Assembly (NCBI GenBank): GCA_944324965.1
Contig: CALUYH010000013.1
Coordinates: 1-37,218, forward strand
Origin: Candidatus Avelusimicrobium gallinaceum
GTDB taxonomy: Bacteria > Elusimicrobiota > Elusimicrobia > Elusimicrobiales > Elusimicrobiaceae
Reading direction: 5' to 3'
DNA length: 37,218 nucleotides
A program made the translations under genes and the position numbers. Under the pieces are notes generated by a model. That model was given only the letters and a program-made list of their open reading frames with translations. It was not told the origin of the DNA and made no database searches. Shown in pieces: positions 13,247 through 24,600 of the stretch (position 1 is its first letter; every line of letters begins with the position of its first letter).

Positions 13247-13885
13247 ATGAGCCTATTTCACCGAAAAAAAGAGATCAGCGCGCAGACTATCCGCCGTTTG
13301 CCCCAATACCTGCGCATTTTTTACAATTTGCACGCCTACGGGCGCGAATTGGTTTCCTCCACCGCCCTGGCGGAAGAAACGCAGCTTTTGCCCATTGTTA
13401 TAAAAAAAGATTTGCAGGCCGTGGGCGCCCCCAGCAAGTTGCGTGCCGGGTTTAAGGTGGCGGGCACGATTGCGGTGATAGAAAAGTTTTTAGGTTGGAA
13501 TAATTTAAACAAAGCCTTCCTGGTGGGGGTGGGGCATTTGGGCGCGGCCTTGCTGGGTTTTGACGGATTTAAAAACCAAGGGCTGGAGATTGTGGCCGCG
13601 TTTGACACACACCCCGAAAAAGTAGGGAGCGAATTCCACGGTGTACAAGTGTATCACACGGCCCAGCTGGCCAGCGTGATTGAAAAACAAAACTTAAAAA
13701 TTGCGATTTTAACCGTCCCCGCATCGGCGGCGCAAGGCATTACGGACACATTGGTAGCGGCCGGGATAAAGGCCATATGGAACTTTGCCCCCGTCAATTT
13801 GACGGTGCCGGAAGGCGTGATTGTACAGAAGGAAGATATTTCTTCCGGCCTGGCGGAACTATGCGCCAAGCTAAAAAGCCGCTAG
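13247..13885 (+). CDS. rex: Redox-sensing transcriptional repressor Rex
   Basis: A 212-residue Rex protein. An N-terminal winged helix (ISAQTIRRLPQYLRI, SSTALAEETQ, IKKDLQAVG) binds DNA. A Rossmann fold (LVGVGHLGAALLGFDGF, IVAAFDTHPEKVG) binds NADH or NAD+, and a C-terminal swapped helix (GLAELCAKLKSR) completes the dimer. The Pro-X-Tyr-Leu-Arg and Lys-Lys-Asp-Leu motifs are classic Rex. It represses fermentation genes when NADH is low. GGAG lies 11 bases before ATG 13247. It sits divergently from adhE, its probable target, with matched operators. It is followed by a terminator shared with nagA. Confidence 0.97.
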   Translation: MSLFHRKKEISAQTIRRLPQYLRIFYNLHAYGRELVSSTALAEETQLLPIVIKKDLQAVGAPSKLRAGFKVAGTIAVIEKFLGWNNLNKAFLVGVGHLGAALLGFDGFKNQGLEIVAAFDTHPEKVGSEFHGVQVYHTAQLASVIEKQNLKIAILTVPASAAQGITDTLVAAGIKAIWNFAPVNLTVPEGVIVQKEDISSGLAELCAKLKSR

Positions 13886-13897
13886 CCTTTTGCGTAT

Positions 13898-13925
13898 TAA
13901 AAAAGCCCCGTTTGGGGCTTTTTTT
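13898..13925. terminator. Bidirectional terminator between rex and nagA
   Basis: AAAAAGCCCC-GTTT-GGGGCTTTTT forms a perfect stem and is followed by a T run on both strands. It serves rex on the plus strand and the nag operon on the minus strand. Confidence 0.93.
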
Positions 13926-14020
13926 ATGGAAGGATCCTTTGGGTCGGGGGCGTTTCGGCCCGGCGGGGGCAAGCGAGTATTGCGCAAGCGGCCGCGCACA
14001 CAGCGGGTGCGGCAAGCGGT

Positions 14021-15187
14021 TTAAAAATCCGCGCGGGCGGGTTGCCCGTTTAAGAAAACTTGCACCGGCTCAAAATGCGTGTTTAACAACACCAGGTCCG
14101 CGCGGGCGCCCGTTTCCAGGCGGCCTTCGTGCGGGCGGCCCGACAGGCGCGACGCATTGGTGCTGGTGGCCTGCACGGCTTGCGGCAGGGTAAATCCGTC
14201 CTCCACCAAATTTTTAAAAGCGCGGGCCATCGTCAGGGCCGAGCCGGCAATCACGCGGTCCGTTTTGCGTTTCCACACACCGCCGTCAAAAATCACTTCT
14301 TCCCCGTTGGCGACAAACGGCCCCTGCGTTTGCTGGGTAGGCAGCAGGGCGTCGGTCACGGCCACGATATTTTCCACAGGTTTTACCGTGCGCAAAAAGG
14401 CCACCACGTCCGGGTGGACGTGTACGCCGTCGGCGATGATTTCGCACGAAATGCCCGGGTGCATCAAGGCGGCTCCGGCGGCGCCGGGTTCGCGGTGGTT
14501 AAAAGGGCTCATCGCATTAAACAAATGCGTTACGTGCGTGACGCCGCGCGCGGCGCCTAACAAAAATTCGTCGTAGGTGGCGTTGGTGTGCCCGGCCTGC
14601 ACACGGATGCCGTGCTGCTTGGCAAACGTAATGACGGGCTCTATGCCCGGCAATTCCGGCGCCAGCGTGACGGCCGCCAAATGGCCTTCGGCCGCGTCGT
14701 ACAGGCGGGTGAAGGCGGGCAGGTCTGCGGGGGCAATGTCCTGCGGTTTCATCACGCCCGGCTTTTTGGGCGAAATGAAAGGGCCTTCCAAATGAAATCC
14801 CAAAATTTTTGCGCCGGTCTCTTTTCCGACGGCCGGGACCAGATTCTTGAGCAAGGTTTCCATTTCGGCGGGTTTGGCGCAATAGAGTGTGGGGCAGAAG
14901 GCCGTTACGCCGTTTTGCAGCAGGGCGGCCGACATATTGAGCAGCGCTTGCGGGTCGGCCAGTTCGGGGCCGAAACCGCCGTACCCGTGGATGTGCAAAT
15001 CCACAAATCCGGGCACGGCAAAGCAGCCTTTTCCGTCCACGCGGGGCAGGTGATTCGTTTCAGGCGGAACAGCGCCTTCGGCAAAACAGCCGGCGATGTG
15101 CCCGTCCTTTATCCAAAGGGTGGCGTTGGGCAGCGTGTCCTGCGCGGTGACGGCGCAAACGGGAGTAAGCAAAAATTCGGTAATCAT
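14021..15187 (-). CDS. nagA: N-acetylglucosamine-6-phosphate deacetylase
   Basis: A 388-residue amidohydrolase that removes acetate from N-acetylglucosamine-6-phosphate, giving glucosamine-6-phosphate for NagB. Visible motifs are VDLHIHGYGG, the metal-binding HLEGPFISP, AGHTNATYDE, THLFNAMSPFNHREPG, the substrate-binding ADGVHVHPD and the catalytic aspartate in AVTDALLP. The frame stays open upstream to 15343, but the start is taken at ATG 15187: it overlaps the nagB stop as ATGA and begins the usual MITEFLLTPV strand; upstream sequence is nagB in another frame. It is the third gene of the PTS-nagB-nagA operon and lies before the terminator shared with rex. Confidence 0.96.
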   Translation of the reverse strand: MITEFLLTPVCAVTAQDTLPNATLWIKDGHIAGCFAEGAVPPETNHLPRVDGKGCFAVPGFVDLHIHGYGGFGPELADPQALLNMSAALLQNGVTAFCPTLYCAKPAEMETLLKNLVPAVGKETGAKILGFHLEGPFISPKKPGVMKPQDIAPADLPAFTRLYDAAEGHLAAVTLAPELPGIEPVITFAKQHGIRVQAGHTNATYDEFLLGAARGVTHVTHLFNAMSPFNHREPGAAGAALMHPGISCEIIADGVHVHPDVVAFLRTVKPVENIVAVTDALLPTQQTQGPFVANGEEVIFDGGVWKRKTDRVIAGSALTMARAFKNLVEDGFTLPQAVQATSTNASRLSGRPHEGRLETGARADLVLLNTHFEPVQVFLNGQPARADF

Positions 15188-16005
15188 TTTTCCGTCCATT
15201 CCAAGGTCCAGTGTTCGGCGTGGGGGGCCGCTTGCATCAGGGCGTCCAGCCGTTCTTTGGGCGTACCTGCCAGCTCGGCACAGGCCGCCGGGTCCACCAG
15301 CAGGGTGGCGTGCGGATGCAGTTTTAAAGCCGTCAGCGGGCAATCCGTTGTTACGCCCGGGCGCGTCAGGCGGGCCACCGCGGCCGCTTTGGCGGGGCCG
15401 GAAGCCAAAAAGAGCAGTTCCTGCGCGTCCAAAATCGTGCCGATGCCTACCGACAGCGCCCGCGTGGGTACGCGGCTTTCGTCATTTAAAAAGAAACGGG
15501 AATTGGCTTGAATGGTATTGGGCGTTAAATCCACCGGGCGGGTGCGGCTGTCCAGCGCGGAGCCGGGTTCGTTAAACGCGATGTGCCCGTTTTTGCCAAC
15601 GCCGCCCAAAAAGAGGGTAATGCCGCCTGCTTGGCGGATGGCTTCTTCGTAGCGGGCGCATTCCTGGGCCAGGTCGGGCGCTTGGGTGTTTAGCAGGTGG
15701 CAATTGGCGGGGCGGATGTCCACTTCGTTAAACAAATTTTGCTTCATATAGCTGTGGTAGCTTTGCGGGTGGTCTTTGGGCAGGCCGACGTATTCGTCCA
15801 TATTAAACGTGACTACGTTTTTAAAACTCAACGTGCCTTCTTTGTAAAACAGCCGCAGGTTGGCATACAAATCCACCACGGTTCCGCCGGTGGGAAGGCC
15901 CAGCACAAACGGTTTTTCCGGCGTGGGGTGAAAGGCGTTTATTTTTTCCTTCACATATGCCGCCGCCCACAGCCCTAAGTTCATTTTCGTAACGACTAGA
16001 CGCAT
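15184..16005 (-). CDS. nagB: Glucosamine-6-phosphate deaminase
   Basis: A 273-residue NagB that converts glucosamine-6-phosphate to fructose-6-phosphate and ammonia. Motifs: GLPTGGTVVDLYANL (phosphate loop), FNMDEYVGL with the proton-transfer Asp, and GGVGKNGHIAFNEPGSAL with the catalytic His and Glu. The position that is Asp in the E. coli enzyme (DGH) is Asn here (NGH), as in a number of other family members, so activity is expected. ATG 16005 lies 43 bp behind the PTS gene and the stop overlaps nagA. Together the three genes phosphorylate, deacetylate and deaminate amino sugars. Confidence 0.96.
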   Translation of the reverse strand: MRLVVTKMNLGLWAAAYVKEKINAFHPTPEKPFVLGLPTGGTVVDLYANLRLFYKEGTLSFKNVVTFNMDEYVGLPKDHPQSYHSYMKQNLFNEVDIRPANCHLLNTQAPDLAQECARYEEAIRQAGGITLFLGGVGKNGHIAFNEPGSALDSRTRPVDLTPNTIQANSRFFLNDESRVPTRALSVGIGTILDAQELLFLASGPAKAAAVARLTRPGVTTDCPLTALKLHPHATLLVDPAACAELAGTPKERLDALMQAAPHAEHWTLEWTEK

Positions 16006-16048
16006 ACTCGCCCCCTGCCGTGCCTGTGGCCCGGCGCGCCCGTACGGG

Positions 16049-18532
16049 CTATTTCTTTAAAATAGTTTGTGCCAGTTCCCGCACTTGCGGCGCAGTGGCC
16101 AAGGCCAACGCCTGTTGGGCCAGTTGTGCACAGCGCTGCGTGTCCAGCGTGCGGATTAACGCCTTGATTTCGGCCACGGCACCCGCCCCCACGGCCAGCT
16201 CGCGCACGCCCAAACCGATTAAAAAGGGTACGGCGGCCACATCGCCCGCCATCGCCCCGCACACGGCCACCGGTTTATGATGTTGGGCCGCGCCCAAACA
16301 GGTCAGTTCAATCAGTTTCAAAACGGCCGGGTGCAGATGGTCCGAACAGGCGGACAATTCCGGGTGCCCGCGGTCAATGGCCAGGGCGTATTGGGTTAAA
16401 TCGTTCGTGCCGATGGAAAAGAAATCCGCCCGCTGTGCCATTTGCCCGCTGATGAGCGCGGCGGAAGGCACTTCCACCATAATCCCCAGCGGCGTGGCGT
16501 TGGGCAGGCCCAGCGTCTGTTGTTCCTGCCGTAGGATATTTTGGAAAAACTCCACTTCTTCCGCCAATGCAACCATCGGCAGCATAATGCGCAGGTTGCC
16601 CGTGTGCCGCACGCGCAGCATGGCGCGCAGTTGGGCGCGGAAGAACGCTTCGTTATTTTTAAAGGCCCGTATCCCGCGGACGCCGACAATCGGGTTGGCT
16701 TCGGCGGGGATATGCAAAAACGGCAACGGTTTGTCGCCCCCGGCGTCCAGCGTGCGCAGCGTGACGGGGCGCCCGTCCGCCGCGTCCACAATGGCCTGAT
16801 AGGCGGCTTGTTGTTCGTCCTCGGACGGGGCTTGCGTGCGGTTGTGAAATAAAAATTCGGTCCGTACCAGCCCTAATCCGTCCGCCCCGTTTGCCACGGC
16901 TTGGGCGGCTTCTTTGGCGGTGGACACATTGCCCTGTACCAAAATTTCCACGCCGTCTTGCGTGCGGGCATGGGTTTGGGCTTGGGCCAGGTTCTGTTTT
17001 TGCTCGCGGAGGGTTTTTTCCTGCTCCGATAAAAAGGCTTCCAATTCGGCGTCGGTCGGGGTGACCGTAAAACGGGCGTGGGTAGCGTCCAGGCACACCG
17101 TTTCGCCCTCGGCAATATCCAGCACTTCTTTCCCGGCGCGTACCACACACGGCAAACTCATATTGCGCAACAAAATACACGCGTGGGACGTGGGGGACCC
17201 GTACGCCAGCAACACTCCGGCGGCGCGGCCTTCCAGCGCGGCCGCTTCGGACGGGAGTAAATCTTCCGCTATCCAAATGCATCCTTGCGGCGGCTGCGGG
17301 GCAGGCGCCGCCGTGGCGCCCAGGCGCAACAGCAACGTGCGGCGCAAGTCTTTCAAATCGGCGGCGCGTTCCATCAAAAACGAATTGCGGGTTTTTTGCA
17401 ACAGCCCAATCCCCGCCTGCAAGGCAAGCCCCAGCGCATACGCGGCCGATTTGCCTTTGGCCACGGATTCCTGGGCGGTTTGCAGCAAAAGCGGGTCCTG
17501 CAAGATACGCAGGTGGGCATTTAAAATGGCTTGCAGTTCGGCATTTTTGGCGTTGGCTATCTTCAGCTCGGTTTCCAAAATGACGGCTTGCAGCGTATCG
17601 TCCAAGCGTTTCTTTTCCGCCTTGGGGTTGGCGGCGGTTTCGGCTACTGTAATGTCGGCGGGCTTATACAAAAACGCCGGCCCGCAGGCGAGCCCCGGGC
17701 AGGCTGTTAAGGCGTCTGATTTTTGCGGTTGAGCGGCGGCCGGCAAAATTTTAGCCGCGGAAACGACGTCTTTTTCGCCGAAGCCCGCTTTAAAGGCTTC
17801 TTCCACTTGCGCCAGGAACGCTTCCGCTTGTTTTTGCGGCCCTTCGGCACGCACGGTGACCGTATCGCGGTATGCCAACGCCAGCGCCATAATGGATACG
17901 ACGCTTTTGGCATTGACCGAAACGCCGTTTTTGGTAAGTTGAACGGCATACGGGTATTGCATGGCCATTTTGGCCAGTACGCCCGCCGGGCGCGCATGCA
18001 GCCCGTTGGGGTTTAGCACCGTAAACGGGGCCGATTCCACAAAGGCCCCTTGGCCTTGGGCTTTTTCGGCCGCGTCCGGGAGGGAAATTTCAAACAGGAC
18101 CGTATCGGTTTTCAGCACCCCTTCGGCTTTGTGCCGTACGGGGGCATTGGCGGGGGCCGTAAGCAAAATGATGATAAACGGGCATAGCCCCTTTTGGGCC
18201 AGCAGATTGGGATTAAAACGCAACAGCGGCTGGCCTTGGCGGACGTGTTCGCCCGTGCGGACCAGCGGGATGAAGCCTTCGCCTTGCAGCCCGACGGTTT
18301 CCAGCCCGACGTGGATGAGAATTTCGGTCTGTCCCTGGCGGATAACCAAGGCGTGCTTGGCCGAAGCCAAATTGATGATTTCCCCGTCCAGCGGGGCAAA
18401 AACAGTGTCGCCGGCCGGGTCCACGGCCAGGCCGTCGCCCAGCATGTGCTCGCTAAATACGGGGTCGGGCACTTGCTCCAGCGGCACGGCGGCGCCGGGT
18501 ACGGGGGAAAGTAAAGTTAAAATCCGGGGCAT
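16049..18532 (-). CDS. Multiphosphoryl transfer protein: EIIA(Glc-type)-HPr-EI fusion
   Basis: An 827-residue fusion of the general PTS proteins. Residues 1-150 form a glucose-type EIIA with HALVIRQ and the phospho-histidine in ILIHVGLET (His74). HPr follows, with NGLHARPAG (His179) and NAKSVVSIMALA. From about 270 comes Enzyme I, with GSPTSHACIL (His450), GLVRTEFLFHNR, TLDAGGDKPLPF, MVEVPSAALI, FSIGTNDLTQYALA and VCGAMAGD. It passes phosphate from phosphoenolpyruvate to a membrane EIIBC, not in this window. Co-transcription with nagB and nagA suggests N-acetylglucosamine uptake. The start is ATG 18532, with CAGGAG five bases upstream; an upstream ATG at 18556 overlaps the -10 box. Confidence 0.94.
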   Translation of the reverse strand: MPRILTLLSPVPGAAVPLEQVPDPVFSEHMLGDGLAVDPAGDTVFAPLDGEIINLASAKHALVIRQGQTEILIHVGLETVGLQGEGFIPLVRTGEHVRQGQPLLRFNPNLLAQKGLCPFIIILLTAPANAPVRHKAEGVLKTDTVLFEISLPDAAEKAQGQGAFVESAPFTVLNPNGLHARPAGVLAKMAMQYPYAVQLTKNGVSVNAKSVVSIMALALAYRDTVTVRAEGPQKQAEAFLAQVEEAFKAGFGEKDVVSAAKILPAAAQPQKSDALTACPGLACGPAFLYKPADITVAETAANPKAEKKRLDDTLQAVILETELKIANAKNAELQAILNAHLRILQDPLLLQTAQESVAKGKSAAYALGLALQAGIGLLQKTRNSFLMERAADLKDLRRTLLLRLGATAAPAPQPPQGCIWIAEDLLPSEAAALEGRAAGVLLAYGSPTSHACILLRNMSLPCVVRAGKEVLDIAEGETVCLDATHARFTVTPTDAELEAFLSEQEKTLREQKQNLAQAQTHARTQDGVEILVQGNVSTAKEAAQAVANGADGLGLVRTEFLFHNRTQAPSEDEQQAAYQAIVDAADGRPVTLRTLDAGGDKPLPFLHIPAEANPIVGVRGIRAFKNNEAFFRAQLRAMLRVRHTGNLRIMLPMVALAEEVEFFQNILRQEQQTLGLPNATPLGIMVEVPSAALISGQMAQRADFFSIGTNDLTQYALAIDRGHPELSACSDHLHPAVLKLIELTCLGAAQHHKPVAVCGAMAGDVAAVPFLIGLGVRELAVGAGAVAEIKALIRTLDTQRCAQLAQQALALATAPQVRELAQTILKK

Positions 18533-18554
18533 AGAAACTCCTGTTCGTATTTTC

Positions 18555-18583
18555 ATTATAGTATATTATCTGCCGGTTTTTAA
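18555..18583 (-). promoter_or_regulatory. Promoter of the PTS-nagBA operon
   Basis: On the minus strand TTAAAA (18578-18583), a 17-bp spacer and TATAAT (18555-18560) precede the gene. Transcription would start near 18548, giving a leader of about 16 bases that carries CAGGAG at 18538-18543. No operator is obvious. Confidence 0.6.
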
Positions 18584-18612
18584 GGGAAAATCCGTTCCCG
18601 GTCCGCCTGAAA

Positions 18613-18643
18613 ACAAAACGCCCCGGCGGTTGGGCCGGGGCGT
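18613..18643 (-). terminator. Terminator of the macroglobulin gene
   Basis: CGCCCCGGC pairs perfectly with GCCGGGGCG; on the minus strand TTTTGTTTTC follows. It lies 18 bp after the stop of the large secreted protein gene. Confidence 0.88.
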
Positions 18644-18660
18644 CGGGTACAACAGAGCAA

Positions 18661-21600
18661 TTAGTCCACTTTCAGCACTTCGGCGGCGGTATGGGCGCCG
18701 TATTCCGGCGCGTACATGGATTGCGCCTGCGCCGGCAGTGCGTGGAAGCGGCCTTCCAGCGTGGGGCGCAGCACGTAGCGCAGGGTGACGGTGCCGGCCG
18801 GCAGCTGCTGGATAAAGAAGTTCGTCGTTTCGTCGCGGTTTTCGCGGTAGAGGTACAGCGGGTCGTACGTCCAGCCACTTAACAGTTCTTCCGCTTCAAA
18901 CCCGGCGGGTTTCGGGTCCGCCAACAGGACGTATTCAAACGCGCTGTCCGCGGTGACGGTTAAATGCACTTCCACTTCGTCGCCTACGGCCACTTCGCCC
19001 AAGTCCTGCACGGGGCGGATTTTTTGCACGCCGTCCTGCGTAAAACGCGTGAAGTATTCGCGCGTGACGTTAAGCACCCCTTTGGGCGAGGCTTTGGCCT
19101 CGGCCGATTTGTACACCACGCTTAACGAGGCAAAGTCCGTCAGGACGCCTTTTTTGTCAATGGTGGCGCGCAAGGCGTTGGGGGTGATTTCCTTGCCTTG
19201 GCGGACGAGCTGCAAGTCTTCCGTCCAATCCATCGGTTCAAACGAGAATTTCTTTTCTTCTCCCGCCCACGTGACGGTGTATTCCACCGGCAGGGACAGC
19301 GCGCCCTTATGCTTCATCACGTCCAAAAGCGTAAACACGGCCTGCGTGGCGGCCTTTGGGTCCGACCAGCTGTTGACCTGGCGGTTGAAAAGCAGCCACT
19401 GGGTCATCGGGTCAATTTTATCCGATTGCGGGCGCAGTTCCAACAGCGTGCGCAGGGTGGCGGTTTGGGTGGAAAGCGTGTCGCGGTACCACACCCAGCT
19501 TTGGGCTTCGGGGGCGAAGTAGGCGCCGGTCAGGTCGTTCTGCTTCATGCGCGAAAGGACCAAATCCAGGTAGCGGTTGGCTTTGATGTCGTCGCCCAGG
19601 CGGTGGTAGACGGCGGCCGCATACGTTTGGCCCAGCGCCGTCATAAAGCGGGACTGCTGGTCCGCATAGTCCGCCCAGCGCTTGATGTAGGGCTTGGCTT
19701 CGGACATTTGCGCCCAGTTCTGCGGGAAGGCCGACAGCGTGTACGCCGCATACAGCGCGTAGGAAACGGTGGCTTCGGAACCGGTTTTGTCCGCCAGCAG
19801 GCGTTTTTCAATGCGGGGAACGATGTACGCAAACGCTTTTTGCGCGGCCTGCTGCGGGATTTCGGCCCCGTACGCCAGCGCCTGCGCAAACGCGTTTAAT
19901 GCGTAAAGCGTTAAATAATCGTCGTCTTGCCCGCCGGGGAACCACGCAAAGGCCCCGTTCTTGTTTTGGAATTTGGCGATTTGCGCCAGTTCTTTGCCTT
20001 TCATTTTGGCAACCAGCTGCGGGTTGAACAAATCCACAATGGCCGCGGTGTGGGCCGCCTGGCCTTGCGCTTGGCGCAGCCAGGGGGTTTGCTCCAGCAG
20101 GGTCAGGCGCAGCGGGTCGGACTCGTTCCACGGGGCCGATACGCCGGTGCGTTTGGGCAGCTTGGCAACGGCGTCTTTCAGCTGCGGGTACTGCGTGTAG
20201 AATTGGTTGACCACCGCCAGCGGCACATAGCGGTTGAGGGTGGACACTAAATCCTTGTACGGCGAAGAAAGCACGTTAGGCATGGTGTTTAACACCGAAA
20301 GCGCCAGGCTGGGGTTCAAGGTCAGCGCGGCGGTTTGCAGTTCGGCGTCGGACACGCCTTTCAGTTCGGTCAGTTCCAGTTCGTTCGTGCCGTTTTTAAG
20401 CGCGATGTGCGCCGTGGCCAGCAGGCGTTCCTTGCCGGGATAGACGGGCAAGGTTTTTTGTTCGCCGTCGCTGGTTTTGCCGCTGCGGGCCGTTACGGTC
20501 ACCTGGTAAAGTGCCGGATCGGCCGGGGCCGTAATGTCCCACGACACATATTCCGTGGCGTTGGCCCCTACGGAAACCGTTTTTTTGGCTTTGCCGATGC
20601 CAAAGGCTTCGTTGGCGGGGGTGCCATCCTGCGTAAGGGTGATTTCCACTTCCGCCGACAATTTTTTATCGGTCAGGTTGGTTACGGCCGCCTGCAGGAC
20701 GCCTTTGTCGCCTTCGCGGTAAAAGCGGGGCAGCTGGGCGCGGACCATAAAGTCCTTGCGGGTGACGGTCTGCGCGGTAAACGAGCCGAAATCGGCGTTT
20801 TTGGTCAGCACAAAACCCAGCACGTTCCACGCCGTTACGCTTTGCGGCAGGGTAAAGCGCACGGTGGCCTGCCCGTTGGTGACGGGCAAGGCAGCGTTGA
20901 AGTAGGCCGTTTCGGAAAAATCGGTCCGTACGTCGGCCGGTTGATCGGGTGCGGCCGGTGCGGCGGTGGATTTAGCGGTAGCTTCTTCCGCCTCCAACAC
21001 CAAGGCGTTATCTGCACTGGCGGCGGTGTCGGCCACCATGGCCGATTGCAATACCATTGCCCCGCCGGCGACGGCCGCTTTCATTTGCGGCACCGCAAAA
21101 ACGCGGCTGTTCATCATGCGGTACGAGCGGTAGGGCATGAGCAAGTTGAGCGTGGGCAAAACGGGCGGCTCAATATACGCGCGGGACGCTACTTGGGAGT
21201 AGCGGGTGGCGTAGCCGGCCTGTGCGCTGGTGGTGCGGTCCCCCTGCTGTACGTTTTGCGGGAAGAGCGTGCTGAATCCGAAGGGGTTTTCCTTGGCGGC
21301 GTAGTAATCCAGCGATTTGTCGTACACGGTGACGCTGGCCTGCCCGTTGACGGAGGAGCCGGAAGCGTCCTTGACGGACAGTTTCCAGGCGGCTTCGTCG
21401 CCGGGGCGGACGGCGTTGGGCACGTCAATGGTTACGCCCAGCTGTTTGTTGTCAAACGGAATTTCCAGCGTGGCGCTGCCGCTGTGGAACGTGTAATCGC
21501 TGGCGCCAAACCAGGTGACGGCCAGGCCGCCGCGGGCTTCCTGTTCCACAGGGAAGGAATAGACGCTCACCCCGCCGGGCAGAACGTCTTTGCGCGTCAG

Positions 21601-24600
21601 GAACGTTTCGCCCCAGTACACTTCGGCCCGTTTGGAACCTTTCAGCGCGCCGGCGCCCAACAACACGCGGGCCGTTTCGCCGGGGTAGTATTGCGCGTGC
21701 TGCACCAGCGTGACGTCCGGCAATTGCAAAGCGGAGTTTTCCCGGGCTACCACAAACACCATTTGCTGGGGGGTGGCTTTGCTTTCTTTGAGCGTCAGAC
21801 GGTAGACGCCTTCTTCCAAAGCCGGCAGGGCCAAGGTTTGTTCACCGGGTTTTTTGAAATTTAATTCTTTGGTAAACTCCGTTTTTTCCGCTCGGGCGTT
21901 TTGATACCACCCGTCCAGCGTGCGGTTGTACACCGGGGTTTGTTCGTCCGGTTCGGGCAGTTCGTTTGCCAACCGTTCCGCCCGCACCGACACTTTGCCG
22001 GATACGGGGTTGCCGTCGGCGTCGGTCAGATTGATTTTGGCAAAATTCGGCGTTTCGGTGTCGGCGTCGTAGAAACCCTGGGCAAATTCCACTTGGAACA
22101 ATTTGGGTTCGGCGCTGACGGTGTACGTGCGCGAGGCGTCAATCGCGCGGCCGCTTTCGTCGTACACTTCGGCCTTGACCACGTATTTGGCGAAGGCTTC
22201 GTCCTTCTCCGCCGCTTTAGGCGTGAAGGTGACGCGGAAATCACCCTTTTCGTCGGTGGTTGTTTCGCCCTGGGCTACTTGTTCGGGCGCGGCAGGCGGC
22301 AGGTAGCGCCACCAATAGAAAGGCGGCAGGTAGTTCTGGCGCGTGACGGTGTATTTGACCGTGGCGTTTTGCAGCGGCGCGCCCACATAATACTGGGCGT
22401 GCCCGCCGACGGACGCGGCTTTGCCGTATTCCAGCGTTTTTTCCGGTTCGGAAAGCGTCAGCTCGTAATCCGGGCGTTTGAAATCTTCCACGCGGAAGTT
22501 GCCGTACGTGCGGAAGGTGCGGCCGTTGGCCGTAAGCTGCACGCGGATTTGGAAATAGCCCAACATCGCTTCGTCATCCAGCGTAAACTGTGCCTGAGCC
22601 GTGCCCAGGGCGTTTAGCTGGGGACTTGCGGAGAAAACTTTTTCGCCCGAGGCGTTGGTTACGTTTATCTGCACGCGCTTTTCGGGCAGTACCCGCAGGC
22701 CGCGGGGCAGCGTTTCAAACGCGTGGACGGCCAGCTGCACTTTTTGGCCGGGGCGATAAATGGCGCGGTCCGTTTGCGTGTAGAGGCGCACCGGCGGGCG
22801 GTTGTAAAAATTGGCGTACACGGCGTTGCGGGTGAAGGCCACATCCTCGCCTTTTTGGGCCCGTACGTTTACAAAATAGGAAGAAGATTTATCCTTCGGG
22901 GATACGACAATATCCCGCGCCACGGCGGCGGTTCCGTCTGCCTGTGTGGTGCTTTTTTGGCGGGTGCCGTTCCAGGCGGTAATCATATCCAAATCCACGT
23001 TTCCTTCCGTTTCGCCCGTTTGCAAATTGACGGTGTAAATCCGAAATACGTTCGGGCGGTAGGTGCGCGTTTTGGACGAAAGGGATACGGCGTATTTGTC
23101 CGGGTTGTCTTCAATACCGGAGGTGACAAACAGCGCCAAATCCGTCAGGTTGATGACGGTGCCCAACACGGGGGCTTGCTCCGGGTTAAATGCTTCGTCC
23201 CAGCTGGCCAGCAGGACGTAGAAACCTTTGTCTAGCGCCGGCAAATCCAGGGATACGTCCTGCGCGCGGTACGGTTTTTCATACGATACGGCCGTGTGCG
23301 CCGTTTGGATGGGGGCGCGGTCCAAAAAGTACGGGATATTTTTGCTGTTTAACTGGGAAAGAAAATCCCACGAGTTAATGGTGCGGCTCAAATACGTTTT
23401 GCGGTAGAGCGTTTGGAGTTCTTCCGGCGAGGTTTTATAGACGCGCACGTAAATGTTTTCCGCGTTGCGCGCCGAAAACGACAGGCGGGGCCCGGCCGGG
23501 TTAAACGCGTCCGGCAGCGGGCGGAAGGACAATTCGTTTTGGGTAATCGTTTCGGCCATTTCCCGGCACAGGGACACGTAATACGATTCGCCCAGGTTTT
23601 CCGTGGCGTATTGGCAAATTTTAAGGGCGGTTTCCGGGTCGTCCTGGCCGTTTAATAAAGCGGCCGCCCGATACGCCGCATAGGCGCGGCCGTATTCGGC
23701 CCCTTCCGGCGCGACGTATTTTTTGAGTTTGCTCCAAAAGCCCATTTGCTGCGGCGTGTAGCCGCTGATGAGGGAAAGTTGGTCTACGGCGTTTTGGCGG
23801 GCTTTTTGCGGGTCGTCCAACGTAAATAAGGACGGATTGTCAAACGGGAGCAGCACGTAATCCGTGCGCCAAAAGGTTTTGGCGTCTTTGCGGCCTTTGC
23901 CGTCCAGCAGGTAGGCCGTTTCCAACAAGGTGGCCAGCTGGTCGGCTTGGGCTTGTTTGGCGGGCAGCGCTTTGGCGGCTCCGCCCAGGAACACCGCGGC
24001 TTCTTCGCGCGCCAGGGGAACGGGCGCATTTTGAAGCTGCAGGCGGTCTGCCCAGTTCTGCACGACGACGTCAAACAGCGTGGGGATGCGCCGCGTGTCC
24101 GTGTCTTTTACGTTTAAAATGAGGGTTTCCTTTTCCACCGGGGCGTTAATCAGCGCCGCGCGTAACGCCCAGAGGGTTTGGTAATCTTTGTCTATTTGGG
24201 CGTTCCATTGGGCTTGCGTCCATTGGTCGGGCGTGGTGCCCGCTTGGGAAACAATTTCGCTCTCGTTCATGAGCGAGGAATACATCCGCGCCACTTGTTC
24301 GGCCATTTGAATGCGGTAGAGCAGAAAACGGGCTTTCCACAGGTCGTTTTCCGGCAAATTGTAGGAAAGCATCGTGGTGGCGGCGTTCATATATTCACCC
24401 AAGCCGTACTGGCAGGCCGCTTTGCGGAGCTCGGCCTGCAAACGGTCCGAACCGGTGGCGGTTTGGATGATTTGCTCGTACTGGGTAAGCGCATTGGCAA
24501 AGTTACCCTGTGCGTAGGCTTCCTCGGCTTTGGGCAGGCTTTGGGCGCCGGCCGCCAGCGGGAAGAATAGAAACGCCAGCAGAATGCGAATGTGTTTTTT

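Noticed and set aside
15560..15610. Asn instead of Asp in the NagB catalytic loop (NGH) as a sign of an inactive enzyme
   Set aside because: Other family members appear to have Asn here and the His and Glu are kept.
18532..18556. Upstream ATG of the PTS fusion gene at 18556
   Set aside because: It overlaps the TATAAT box; the ATG at 18532 has CAGGAG at the right distance.
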